A stretch of DNA of 64,000 nt from the NCBI GenBank assembly GCA_009731375.1, contig BJOX01000166.1, forward strand, positions 430,826 to 494,825, in the 5' to 3' direction. A model generated the notes under the pieces. That model ran no database searches. It saw only the letters and a list, made by a program, of their open reading frames with translations, and was not told the DNA's origin. This stretch comes from Paulinella micropora (Eukaryota > Cercozoa > Imbricatea > Euglyphida). Within the stretch, counting starts at the first letter, position 1, and each line of letters begins with the position of its first letter. The translations under genes and the position numbers were made by a program. Shown here one piece after another: positions 44,232 through 53,996 of this stretch.

Positions 44232-45480
44232 ATGACCACTCACCAACGAAATTTAATCGCACAAGACCCTAACGGAGACTTCATAAATGTCAAAGTCGGA
44301 TATGATGGAAGTATTGAAACCAATAATATGAAAACAGCTTTCGGCGAAGCATTAACAAGTCAATTAACACCAGTTGTTCAGGAGATTTTTCCCTACACTG
44401 TTAATACACGGGTATGGACATTAACTCAAACTAATGCGACAGTTTCATTTAATGCGAATATGGCTGCATTAAAAAAAAGCGAATAATACTTCAACCGCAA
44501 TCCTAACAAGTAAAAGAAAAATAAAATATCGGACTGGTATGGGGGTAGTAGCCCGTTTCACTGCTTTATGGACGACTGATGATGCGAAAACATATTATTC
44601 GTGTGTAGGAATTGGTGAAAGTGATTTTTCAAATGGTTTCTATTTTTATAAAACTGATGTTGGAATGAATGTTCTACAAGCCAAAGGAGGAGCAACTACT
44701 TATATCCCGCAAGCAACCTGGGATGACCCGTGCGACGGAACCAAAGATATGCCCGTCATTCTTTGGAGTAAGGGTAATGTATTTCAAATTCAATTCCAGT
44801 ATTTAGGATTTGGTGCTGTTAAGTTTTCAATTGAGAACCCGACGACTGGCAGATTCCAGCAAGTCCATATGATTAAGTATGCGAATGCCAACACTGGTGT
44901 CAGTCTGCGAAACACAACATTACCATTTACCGCACTAATGAGGAATGATGCTTCTATTGGAATTCAAAACCTTAAAACCGCGAGTGTTGGGTTATTCATA
45001 GAAGGGACAAACACTATCAATTCAAGCATATCAAACGAAGCGGAAGGAAGTAAGGCAGCGAGCACAACGGAAAGCCCAATTCTCAGCATAAAAAATAAAA
45101 CAACTTTTAATGGTGGTGCTACGAATTATTCAATCGTTTATCCATCTCTCGTGAGCATATCAAACGAAGATGCCAAAGTTAACATAGTGCGAATTGTGAA
45201 AACGACTGGAACACTAACGGCGGAGAACTTCGTCGATATTGATGCTACAACTTCAATCGTATCGAAGGATACCTCTGCGACGGCTCTCGGTGGTGCCACT
45301 ATAGCGGACGTCATTCTTAAACTTTATGTTAATGCTACTTCTAGCCAGCTTGTTGACCTTCGAGCTTACGATATACAACTTTCTCCTGGCGAAAATCTAA
45401 CATTTTTATAAAAGTCTGTCGCGACTGCTAATAATGGAGGAAATGTGAGTGTTATTGCTAATTTCTTAGAAGACCACTAA
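44232..45480 (+). pseudogene. Viral protein downstream of MCP, probably virion-associated
   Basis: The first frame (44232-44486) ends in the A8 run at 44471-44478; removing one A joins it to the second frame (ILTSKR... then VVARFTALWTTDDAKTYYS), 44539-45411. After the TAA at 45409-45411 the same phase stays coding-like for 22 more codons (ANNGGNVSVIANFLEDH) to 45480, so the TAA may be a premature stop. The protein is beta-rich without cysteine clusters or membrane segments. Its position after MCP suggests a virion or receptor-binding role, but I recognise no family with certainty. Confidence 0.65.
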
Positions 45481-45538
45481 AATGGATGGATGGCTGGAGT
45501 AATTTTATATTAAAGATAAACTCCAACCATTATATAAA

Positions 45539-46048
45539 ATGAACTACAACAAATATCAGAATGGAAAAATTTACAAACTTATCTGTAATAAGACTGGTGA
45601 GGTGTATATCGGAAGCACAATTAAATCCTTGGAGCATAGAGCTAAATCTCACACACATAATTTTAAGCGATATAAGGAAGGAAAAACAAATTACACTTAT
45701 TCATATTCAATCATAGAAAGGAATGACTATATGATTGAATTGATTGAAGCTTTCCCTTGCGATAGCCACCTTGAATTAGAACAGAGAGAAGGATACTGGA
45801 TAAGACACACAAAATGTATAAACGATAATTTTAAAACTGGTATCACAGTCCCGTGTAATCAGAATAAAAAAGAATATAATAGACAGTATAAAGAAATTCA
45901 TAAGGAGAGATTAAGAGCTCATAATTTAAAAAAAGTTGAATGCCTTTGCGGAAGAAAGATTGGTCATTCTCATAGAAAAAGACATAGACATTCTACATAT
46001 CATTTAAAATGGGTTATAAGATGTCATAATGAATTAAATCACTTATAG
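45539..46048 (+). CDS. GIY-YIG family endonuclease
   Basis: 169 codons, intact. The N-terminal catalytic module is clear: KIYKLICNKTGEVYIGST (GIY and YIG halves), R in LEHRAKSH, and E in LELEQREGYWI about 80 residues in. The C-terminal 60 residues are basic with two CxC/H-rich clusters (CLCGRKIGHSHRKRHRH) that could bind DNA. GIY-YIG nucleases nick or cut DNA and are often selfish homing enzymes in viruses. It is free-standing here, not inside an intron. Confidence 0.85.
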   Translation: MNYNKYQNGKIYKLICNKTGEVYIGSTIKSLEHRAKSHTHNFKRYKEGKTNYTYSYSIIERNDYMIELIEAFPCDSHLELEQREGYWIRHTKCINDNFKTGITVPCNQNKKEYNRQYKEIHKERLRAHNLKKVECLCGRKIGHSHRKRHRHSTYHLKWVIRCHNELNHL

Positions 46049-46106
46049 AAAATACTAATTAATTAATTTTTGTAATATTTTTTTTCTAATATAATAATAT
46101 AGTAAT

Positions 46107-46745
46107 ATGTTTTACCGTCGTACGTTTTACATTGTGGGGGGTAAGAGGTTTCTGACAAAAGCGTCTATAAAATCGCACATAAGAAGACTTATAAGCAAAT
46201 ACGCTGATGGAGAAGTACTGAACCCAGAAGATAGTGATTTTGTGCGAGACCTTATAACCCATCATCCAGGAATAAAAGATGGCATCATTGACGTTGAAAG
46301 TAATTTGACCACAGGAAGCAAACACTTTCGTTCGGATGGTAAGCCGTTTTCGTGGAATTGCTGTGTTGACCTCATGGGGCTTAGTGAAACAAAAAAAATG
46401 GCTAGAGTGATAAAAGATGCGAGCAGGAATACGATAAGGCCGCAAATACAAGAATATCTCGACCTTATGGCAATTGATGTATTCGTAGAACCCCGCTACG
46501 TGTGCGAAGTAAGTGGCGATATATGTGAGCGGGTTGATGTTCACGTTGACCACCACTTCGACCTCATACAATTCAAAGACATCCTTCAACAATACCTGGA
46601 AGTTAATAGAGAAGTAGAAGTCGCAGACGGCTTATTGAAAGAACCGCACTTTACTAAGTTTAGCGACTTTCACAAACAGAAAGCGATACTGCGAGTAATA
46701 AAAAAAGAAATCAATATTAGAGGAAAAATGTATCACCTACGGTAA
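46107..46745 (+). CDS. DCL (DUF3223)-like protein with HNH-like C-terminus
   Basis: 212 codons, intact. Residues 5-60 (VGGKRFLTKASIKSHIRRLIS ... FVRDLITHHPG) resemble the DCL/DUF3223 fold found in plant plastid proteins and in large algal viruses. Around residue 132 the sequence CEVSGDICERVDVHVDHHFD is compatible with an HNH-type metal site. A nuclease role is possible but inferred. It overlaps the convergent small gene at 46737-46925 by a few bases. Confidence 0.6.
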   Translation: MFYRRTFYIVGGKRFLTKASIKSHIRRLISKYADGEVLNPEDSDFVRDLITHHPGIKDGIIDVESNLTTGSKHFRSDGKPFSWNCCVDLMGLSETKKMARVIKDASRNTIRPQIQEYLDLMAIDVFVEPRYVCEVSGDICERVDVHVDHHFDLIQFKDILQQYLEVNREVEVADGLLKEPHFTKFSDFHKQKAILRVIKKEINIRGKMYHLR

Positions 46746-46925
46746 ATACTTTTTCACTTCATCTTTATTCTTAAACCAAGGCTGTTGAACCAGCCATTCA
46801 AGATACTCTTTATCAATCTTGGCAACGTCTTCAATTTTTGTGTGTATATATTTTCCATATTGTAGAACTTTATTTACTTCTTCCTCTTCATCGGGAATTT
46901 CTTTTTTTGCTTCGGCTTCGCTCAT
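46737..46925 (-). CDS. Small ExoX-C/DUF3820-like protein 1
   Basis: 62 codons: an acidic start (EIPDEEEEVNK) and the motif GKYIHTKIEDVAKIDKEYLEWLVQQ, the pattern of the C-terminal domain of exonuclease X and DUF3820 proteins. It lacks any exonuclease domain. Paralogous to the neighbour at 46956-47231 (same order of motif, ending in NKDE-KKYL). Confidence 0.6.
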   Translation of the reverse strand: MSEAEAKKEIPDEEEEVNKVLQYGKYIHTKIEDVAKIDKEYLEWLVQQPWFKNKDEVKKYLP

Positions 46926-46955
46926 CGTATATTATATAAAATTTATTTATTATAA

Positions 46956-47231
46956 TCATAAATACTTTTTCAATTCGTCTTTATTGCTACACCACGGCTG
47001 ACGGACTAACCATTCTATGTATGGCTTATCAATCTTGGCAATGTCTTCTATTTTTTTACCCTTGTATTTACCGAAATGAAATGTGTCTTTGGGTTGAGCA
47101 TTTCTCATTTCTTCAATCGCTTTTATTTCATCGTGGATTACCTTTTGAACATCTTCCAGCGAGAAGGATTTTTTTTCGCCTTCGATGGAAAGTTGTTGAA
47201 ACTTCTCACACAGTCTAGTAAGGGTGGACAT
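46956..47231 (-). CDS. Small ExoX-C/DUF3820-like protein 2
   Basis: 91 codons from the internal ATG at 47231 (the longer frame starting at 47330 overlaps the divergent lipase gene and is unlikely). It carries GKYKGKKIEDIAKIDKPYIEWLVRQPW after a helical N-terminal part. Tandem paralogue of the previous gene, a local duplication with clear divergence. Confidence 0.6.
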   Translation of the reverse strand: MSTLTRLCEKFQQLSIEGEKKSFSLEDVQKVIHDEIKAIEEMRNAQPKDTFHFGKYKGKKIEDIAKIDKPYIEWLVRQPWCSNKDELKKYL

Positions 47232-47285
47232 ATTAGAGTGTATATAGTAGGGAGGAAAAAAAATTAAATAAATAATATAGGAGGC

Positions 47286-47975
47286 ATGTCCGAGTGGATT
47301 GTCTTTGTAAAAGCTTACTCCGCTAAACATGGTATAAGCTACAAGGAGGCGTTGAAAAAGGCGGGTAAGGAATATAGGAGACAGAAGGGCGGCAGTGCGG
47401 AATTGTCTGAGGATGTCTATTTGTCGCGGTCAGAGAGAAAAGGGGCTGACGGATGGAAGCCTGTCGCCAGCAAAGAGAAATCGACCGTGTACGAGAAGGA
47501 TGGCAAGGCGATTGTAGCATTCAGAGGAAGTGCGGATAAGAGGGACTTGCTAACCGACGTCGCCTTGGTAAAGGGAGTATTGAAAAGAACCCCGAGATAT
47601 AAAGAAGAGCAGAAGCTGGTTGATGAGGTTATAAAGAAATATGGTAAGGATAACGTAGAGCTGACGGGTCATTCACTAGGTGGCACGATCGCGAAAGACT
47701 TAAGCCGACAAACGGGTGTAAGGGCGACCACATACAATAAAGGCAGTAGCACGAAGGACCTCATTGAAGGAGTTATTGACCGAGTAGCCGTCAAGGTAAA
47801 TCCAAAAGGTAAGCGGGCTAAGACAGCGAAGCTAACGACGAACTACCGAACTAAGTACGACCCCGTTTCATTGCTGGGTGCGACAGCTGTAAATACTAAG
47901 TTAGTGAAGCCGACGAGGGGCGTTTATACGATTAGAAGCTTCAAAGGTAAAGGAGCTAAAAAAATATATCTATAA
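47286..47975 (+). CDS. Lipase class 3-like hydrolase
   Basis: 229 codons, intact. The N-terminal 35 residues (FVKAYSAKHGISYKEALKKAGKEY) form a small helical module common in large DNA virus proteins. The alpha/beta-hydrolase part shows IVAFRGSADKRDLLTD and the nucleophile elbow GHSLGG (about residues 127-132). A later D (TKYDPVSLLG) may complete the triad. Class 3 lipases split acyl esters. In Polinton-like viruses and virophages such enzymes are thought to help membrane passage, by inference. Confidence 0.8.
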   Translation: MSEWIVFVKAYSAKHGISYKEALKKAGKEYRRQKGGSAELSEDVYLSRSERKGADGWKPVASKEKSTVYEKDGKAIVAFRGSADKRDLLTDVALVKGVLKRTPRYKEEQKLVDEVIKKYGKDNVELTGHSLGGTIAKDLSRQTGVRATTYNKGSSTKDLIEGVIDRVAVKVNPKGKRAKTAKLTTNYRTKYDPVSLLGATAVNTKLVKPTRGVYTIRSFKGKGAKKIYL

Positions 47976-47986
47976 AGTTTACCTGT

Positions 47987-50900
47987 TCATAATTCATTTG
48001 ATAGTCCAACATCGTTCAAGCATGTGGCACGACTTAAAGCAACATATAACAAATTCATTGACACGTTGTCTATATTTATCCACACTGGTGTCGTTCGGCC
48101 TTGTGAGCAGTGGATGGTGGATGAGAATGTCGGCTGGATGTCAGCATACGGTTTCTTATCTGGTATCGCTTTTTTTCTATCAAATTTCTGCTCAATATTG
48201 TCAATCGTAATGAATATATGTTCTTTGGTATCCCTAGTAACAGTGTGAATATCGCCGTTATGAACAACCTTTGTATTACAACGAAACACAACCTGATGAC
48301 CTGTTTTAAGAGGTTTATTTTGTAGCATTTTGTTATTGCTTTCATGAACATTGTTGTTAGAGTGGTGTAATATTAAAGGCGGGTTTGTGTCGGTCGGCTT
48401 AGGGTGTGGCTTAACATGCTTATTGAGAGCATCTAATTCTTCAAGTGTTAGTATATTAGGTAGGCAGTCTTTTGCTTTATGCTGGCTGAGCTCATTGCCT
48501 CCGACCTTGTAATAGTCTTCTACCTTATTTAAGATAGATTGTAGAACTAGGTCTTTGGCCTGTCTGTAATTTGTATCGAGATTTATTTTTGTAAATAGCT
48601 TGAACGTTTTTGACTTGTGGAATGGTTCGGATGTTGGGTCTGGGCAAGGAAGCTGAGCTAAGTGGCCGAATAAGACGATAGATACACCGCCGAATGGTCT
48701 GTTGATTTTGGTGTATTTTCTGAGCATATGGTCCAGACTTTCTAAATTCTTAGAAGTAAGCATAGAAACTTCATCAATAGTTATTCTCTGATTAATTGCT
48801 TGTTCGCCTACTGGTATCGGTAGCGGAAGTCTATGATATAGCATTGTTAGTATTTTTTGGAGTGTATATTCAGAATTAATAACTTGGCGGGCATTGTGTG
48901 TCATAGCGGTTGATAAAGTCTTTTTGTCTTTGAAATGTGTGTTAGCGTATTTTGATGGCTGACCAGTTAAGTATTTAATCATTTCAGATTTACCCGTTCC
49001 AGCCTTGCCGTGAATAAGTAATAATTCTTGTTCTGGTAAAGGTTTGTATTCGTCTTTGGTGCTATAATCAGGAAGCTCTGTATCCTCAAAGGCAGAGAAC
49101 TCTGGATATTGTTTATGCGGTGTTTCTAAGAATTTTTGTAATGGCAATTTATCTTTGAAACCGCTATGTCGCTGGTATGTTATCTGCGGTTCGCCATTTA
49201 TGTAGGAAACGAAACAAGTCATATTAAGTTGTGGGGCAATGAACTCATCCTGTTCTAAAACCTCGGGGCGAAATTCCTTTCCTATTTTCATATATTCGCC
49301 TTCGTATGCGATACTGTCTGTATTAGAATATAGTAAAGTTCCACTATTTACAAGCTTTAACATTTGGTTGTGAAGAACTATCTTTTGGTATGCTAGCACA
49401 TAACCAGTTAAATGAGACATTTGAAATATGTTGTCTGTTGGGTTTGTATCTTGGTATGTGTATATCATTCGCTCTGGTAGTAGGTCGTCCTTCATTTCGG
49501 CGTATTTGGTCTTGTCGTATGGAACTCGTTTCAGGAACAATAACCTATACCCATTTTCTTTCATCATAAAATGTATTCGCTCGTTGTATGATTTGGAAAT
49601 GGTAGACACTTGCTGAGTTCGGTGTATGTTAGTATTAAGAGAGCCTACCAGTAAGTTAGTTGCTTTGGCTAAGGTGTTTTGTTCGTATCCAGGCTTATCG
49701 CAGTAATAATCTTCCATATTTGATATTTCTTCCGAGAAGGTTTTGAAGGGGTTGACGTGGTCGTCTGCTACATAGAGTCTCTTAATAATATCTTAACTCC
49801 TTTTTCAAACATATATAACAATGCGGGTATGGGTTGGCATTGGGTTCCTTTTGTGGTGTAGCCGTTGAAGAACGTTGGCACGGTAAGGTGCGTCTGGTCG
49901 TAATCAAAAACCACATAACCGTGTAGAGGCTTTATCTTATTGTAGTAATCTATGGTGAGGTCTTGATTGATGTTAAGTATGTTGCGAGGCGCTGTTGGGT
50001 ATTCATTGAAGTATGACGACATTTCGCCCATATTACCTAACGAAGCATTTGTATATGCTTTGACCATATCAATCTGGTGTATCTTGCTGGGGTTCTTGGC
50101 ATGATGTTTAAAGATATGATGAAATGGTATTTGACCAGATTTCACGTGCCTTAGTATGTTGGGCTCCGTAATTTGTGTATGGAACTTAGGTTTATGTTTT
50201 TCTATGAGAGTATATATAAATAATTGTTTGAAGTATGATGGTAATGACCAAGCGGGAGTATCTTTAGGAACGAATGATGCGTGTTTGAAACGGTCTAAGC
50301 ATTTGTAGTTTAGTTTGTTTTCTTTATCTACTATTCCTACAAGGTTTCCAGATTGGTCTGTCATTAAGTAGCACTCCTTATGTTTTAATTCGAGTTTGGT
50401 TTGTATATTGTTGAGTTCTTCCTGTGATATCCATTTTGTTCTCGTATTGGTTCGTAGATAGTTTCACATTACTTGCTTCGTGGTTAGTAGCATATTGGGG
50501 CCGTGGCTCTGGTATGTTTTCGGCAATATCGTATAATAGCTCGATAGATTTAATATGTTGGATACAAACGTCTTTTTGTTTTCCTTGTATTAATGTGGCA
50601 TGATAATCGTCGCATCTGATTATTATCTGTTTCGGGTATTCCTTAGTAGATGCTCGCCATAATATATTCATACCATCAAATACATAAATCCTACATCGGA
50701 TGAAGTCTTCCATTTCGTCAATGTCCTTTGCTGTGGCATATTTGATATCCTTAAATCTTTCTAGTATCACACTGTCTCGTTTTCGTTTTCTATTGTTTGG
50801 GTTTGGAAAATCTTTCATAATACATTCTAGCACACAGTTTATTTCACCCTGCACCATTGGTATAACAGCATTATTTTGCGGATTAACTTGGTCAATTGTA

Positions 50901-51289
50901 ATGATTTTAAGGTCTTTGTCTTCTCTTTGTTAGTAAAATCTGGCTTGTCGTTCTACAAAGTTTCTAACCGCATTAATTGACCGCTTCAATTCGTTAGCTC
51001 TGTATATTCCTCTGACTGGTCCATGATATCCTTCATAATCCAGATGAACGAGATAGCTTGTATTTGGGTTTATCTCTTGGAGACGAGCTTCCCATCCTGG
51101 AGCATATGGTATAACGAGTGAGCCTTGCCTGCCGACGAGTTCGGGGCGGCCACCCGTTAATCTGTTTATAATCCGTAGTGCGGTTGGAGTGGTAATGCGA
51201 TACAATCTTCTTTTGCATCTTGACCTGATGTAGTCGCCTCGTCGCTCAATTTGGTAGAGCGGAAATAGTTCTGGTTGGTATTGGTCCAT
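47987..51289 (-). pseudogene. Composite replication gene: polymerase-like N-terminal part plus SF1 helicase
   Basis: Minus-strand pieces that join in order: 51289-50930 (119 codons, then TAA, but the same phase continues), 50929-50460, a shift near 50460, then to about 49790, a shift, then 49717-47987. Together about 1,100 codons. The middle has IHQIDMVKAYTNA and later KATNLLVG and LLYSNTDSIAY, resembling family B polymerase motifs A, B and C. The last 350 residues form an SF1 (Pif1/RecD-like) helicase: GKAGTGKS, TIDEVSML, LDTNYRQ, HCSQGRT, YVALSRA. The gene would replicate the viral genome. The leading 119-residue part has no recognised domain. Whether all pieces form one protein is inferred from lesion repair in phase and absence of separate starts. 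Confidence 0.72.
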
Positions 51290-51400
51290 TGTATATAGAT
51301 AGGCAGGATAAATTTTTTGAAAAATAATTAATTAATGCTTTACATATATATATACGATATCTTTAGATGTAAAATGTTTACTAAAAAAAAATATTGAAAA

Positions 51401-51604
51401 CTAATTTGATTTACTCAGTCGCTCTTCTAACTCCTGTATCTTCTTTTTGTATTCTTCTATATCTTGTGTATATTGTATTAACTTCTGTGCTTTAGTTCGC
51501 CGTTCTTCGTTTAATCTATCTTTATTGCGGTAATAGTATGCGAGAGCTTTCTCATTATTCCTTTTTCTCCTTTCGTCTCCTTCATATATCTTTGGTCGTG
51601 GCAT
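51401..51604 (-). CDS. Small basic coiled-coil protein
   Basis: 67 codons: a basic first half (RRKRNNEKALAYYYRNKDRLNEERR) followed by a leucine/isoleucine heptad-like helix (IEEYKKKIQELEERL). This resembles a short bZIP-like arrangement; DNA binding is possible but not shown. It has a conserved AT-rich upstream box shared with the next gene. Confidence 0.55.
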   Translation of the reverse strand: MPRPKIYEGDERRKRNNEKALAYYYRNKDRLNEERRTKAQKLIQYTQDIEEYKKKIQELEERLSKSN

Positions 51605-51645
51605 CTTATATATATATGTAATATTATTTTTATAAATGTAAATAA
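51605..51645 (-). promoter_or_regulatory. Conserved AT-rich promoter-like box
   Basis: On the plus strand 'tgtaatattatttttataaatgtaaa' occurs here (51617-51642) and again at 51990-52015, each time just before a minus-strand small gene. The conserved block followed by TATATA suggests a viral promoter module. Confidence 0.45.
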
Positions 51646-51911
51646 TTAATATTGTAAATAGCCATTCTCATATTTAGTTGTTTTAATGCTTCGCTACATG
51701 TACACATTTTGATATTTTCTTTTCGTGTTCTTGTTTGTTTTTCTTCTAACTCTTTTTCTTTCTCCCTCCAAAAGTCGTTCGCTTTTTTGTATCTATTTAC
51801 CATTTCTTCCCTAGTGAAATAATCAACTGTCAAGTTGTGTGCTTTCGCTTCTGGAAAATGCTTGTTGTATTCTTCTTTCATTTCTTTATCAGCTTGTATC
51901 ACTAAAGACAT
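51630..51911 (-). CDS. Small helical viral protein
   Basis: 93 codons from ATG 51911, charged and helical (MVNRYKKANDFWREKEKELEEKQ), with CTCSEA near the end. The phase is open further upstream to about 51976, where codons ATA CCA AGC AAA occur at the place where the neighbour at 51604 starts ATG CCA CGA. An ancestral start may have been lost (ATG to ATA). Function unknown. Confidence 0.5.
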   Translation of the reverse strand: MSLVIQADKEMKEEYNKHFPEAKAHNLTVDYFTREEMVNRYKKANDFWREKEKELEEKQTRTRKENIKMCTCSEALKQLNMRMAIYNINYLHL

Positions 51912-51980
51912 CGTTTCATCGTGATTGATAATGTTTTGGTTTTGTTTTCTTTGTCTGCTTCTGATTTTTTTGCTTGGTAT

Positions 51981-52016
51981 CTTTTATATTTGTAATATTA
52001 TTTTTATAAATGTAAA
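51981..52016 (-). promoter_or_regulatory. Second copy of the AT-rich promoter-like box
   Basis: Same sequence as in 51605-51645, located at the inner edge of the right terminal inverted repeat and upstream of the small gene ending at 51630. Confidence 0.4.
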
Positions 52017-52385
52017 ACATAATTGAAACCAAACGACACAAAAAGAAAAAGTTCATATTTGATTTGTAGAAATTCCTTTTTTTATTTCGGGGACCAAAGG
52101 GCCGAAATGGTCATCGCAATAATCTTTGTCGTAAAGTGCGGACGAAATTGGCGTTTCTTTATTTTTTCCACAAACCCACGATTTTTGTGGGATTGGATTT
52201 TCTTTTTTTCCTCGGTTGCTCGCTTTTTGTGTTTTTGTGGGGAAATGTGTAAAAACGAAGATTTATGTTGTTATCGTCCTTATATGAACAGATATGGCAA
52301 AAATAGCAAACGATAGCAAAATTCAAAAGGAAGAGGGGGGGGGGGGGAGCCTTAGATACACCCCCCCTCGTCCTCGTCCTTTTTT
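52014..52385. repeat. Right terminal inverted repeat of the virus (complete)
   Basis: 52014-52230 matches 32227-32442 inverted. The outer 155 bp (to the T run before 'cagagtcatgag') has no partner on the left because of the gap. The outer end contains a G12 run and 'ccccccctcgtcctcgtcc', giving a G/C-rich terminus. Confidence 0.85.
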
Positions 52386-53996
52386 CAGAGTCATGAGCTT
52401 TAGTACTCTTAGAGGCACAACCAAAAACAAAGAAAAGGAAGTACACAGCAAAAGGACAGTATGACGGGAGAACCCCGTTCAAGGCCTTTCAACATGAGAT
52501 AGTTTTGGCCTTGGGAGCCAAAGTACTCAAGGGGGAACTCAAGACCCCAGAAGAACACATTAGGATAGTGCATGAGAGTAATGTAAGCCTACGGTGCTTT
52601 GCACAGCAAGGGGAAAACAGTCCCAATTACATGTGGAGGTGGGGAGAGAGAACAGGGAAACAGCCAGCAAGAGAGAGAGGAAAGATAGGGTTGAGAGAGG
52701 AGGAAGAGGAAGCTGAGTTAGACTCAGAGTCAGAGTCAGACAAGGAAAACCTTACATCTTATTTTACTGAGACAGAAAGGCAGCCTACGTTAGGGGGAGA
52801 TAGTGGTAAGAGTGAGCAAAAGGGAGGAGAAGAGCAGGTGGAGGAGAGGGGGAGAATGAGTAGTCAGCCTTCACCTACTTATTCCACACCAACAACGACA
52901 ACACTCAGGACGAAGAGCAAGGAGCAAGTAGAGGAAAAAGAGAAGGAAGATAGAATGATAGTAGCATATGAGGAGAGTTTGGAGCATGAAATGAAAAGAC
53001 AGAGAGAGGAAGCTTCTTCGTTTGTGTTTGATAAGCTAGCAGGTAAAGCCAAGAGGAGTGTGGCAGATTTGGTGAGAGACACCTCACCAGACTTTGGTCA
53101 GAACTTGCACACTGTGGGCAAGACTAACCAAAAGGTTTGGTAAGGTGAGTGGCTCGGAGGAAGATGTGCAAGATAAAATAAATGCGATGAATGCATGGAC
53201 ATTTGATGAGGGGTGTGATTATGCTCCGCAGTTTGATGCGTTTGTTGCGTTAGATGAAGAGCTAAAGGCAGTAGGCCATAAAACACCCCACAGAACAATG
53301 GAGACAATAATCACTAATGCCTTGCAAAACCCCGAGTATGCATCAGAGGGGGTGAGAAAGGATTGGGGAGGATGGATGAGCACGCTGAAGATGAATAAGA
53401 AGCAGCATGCATGGTCTTTTGAGGAATGGTGGGAGGAGTTGGAAGAAAGAGCGTTGGAGATAGATAGGAACAAAGAGAGAGAGAGAGAGAAGAAGATGAA
53501 GAAAGAAAAAGCACACGCCGAGGGAAAGATGCCAACAAAAGAGAGGAAGGGCAGAGAGGTGTGTGTTTTGGGTTTCAAATAGAGAGTGGATGCAAGTGGG
53601 GGGATGAGTGTCGTTTTGCTCATACAGAGGGGTCAATCACTATGCGTGGGGGGCCTTGGGTGTGTTACCTGTTTGAACAGTCAGGCAGCTGTGATAGATC
53701 TAACTGTAGGTTTAAACACACCACCACTAATAAGAAAGGGGAGGGAAAGGAACAGGAACGAGAAAGCAGATGTGGAAGAAAGGAGAGAAATGTTTCAACT
53801 GTAACATGGAGGGGAATGTGTTCTCCGCATGTGAAAAGGAGTGCAGGATGTGTGGTGGTGAGCATAGACTGCATGAATGTGAAGAGATGAAGAAGGCGAG
53901 AGAAGAGCCAGGTGCTGAGAAGGAAGAACCGAGAGAGAAGGAAAAGAGAGCAAAAAGGGAACATGGAAAGTTTGGTAGGGGGAGTAAGGAAGACCA
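52386..53996 (+). pseudogene. Gag-only LTR element, copy C (leader and gag, plus strand)
   Basis: Reverse-complement match of the 29.0-30.65 kb region of copy A: frames at 52505-53143, 53094-53582, 53561-53890 and 53770 onward correspond one to one with the frame pieces of copy A, including the CCCH fingers and knuckle-like cysteines. The same phase breaks recur, so they predate the copies or belong to the element. It ends abruptly in 'ggggagtaagga', where copy D begins in the opposite orientation. Confidence 0.7.

Larger units (their letters stand above)
32227..52385. mobile_element. Integrated Polinton-like virus, about 20.2 kb
   Basis: An AT-rich block, different in composition from its flanks, bounded by terminal inverted repeats. 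It carries the hallmark set of Polinton-like viruses/virophages: rve integrase, packaging ATPase, adenain-like protease, penton and major capsid protein. A tail-fibre-like protein, GIY-YIG nuclease, lipase, a polymerase-like/helicase composite and small hypotheticals complete it. Virion genes (34.2-45.5 kb) are on the plus strand; integrase and replication genes lie at the two ends on the minus strand. Genes are tightly packed, without introns. Many carry single-base shifts. Confidence 0.92.

Noticed and set aside
46086-46592. 168-codon minus-strand ORF over the DCL-like gene
   Set aside because: Antisense shadow of the plus-strand gene.
45409-50932. Reassignment of TAA to glutamine
   Set aside because: Both suspicious TAA codons could read as Gln, but TAA also ends several intact genes (for example at 46745 and 47975), and host-side genes fit the standard code.
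32086-52518. 131-bp target-site duplication around the virus
   Set aside because: The two flanking copies carry different diagnostic bases matching two different retroelement copies, so they are not products of one insertion.
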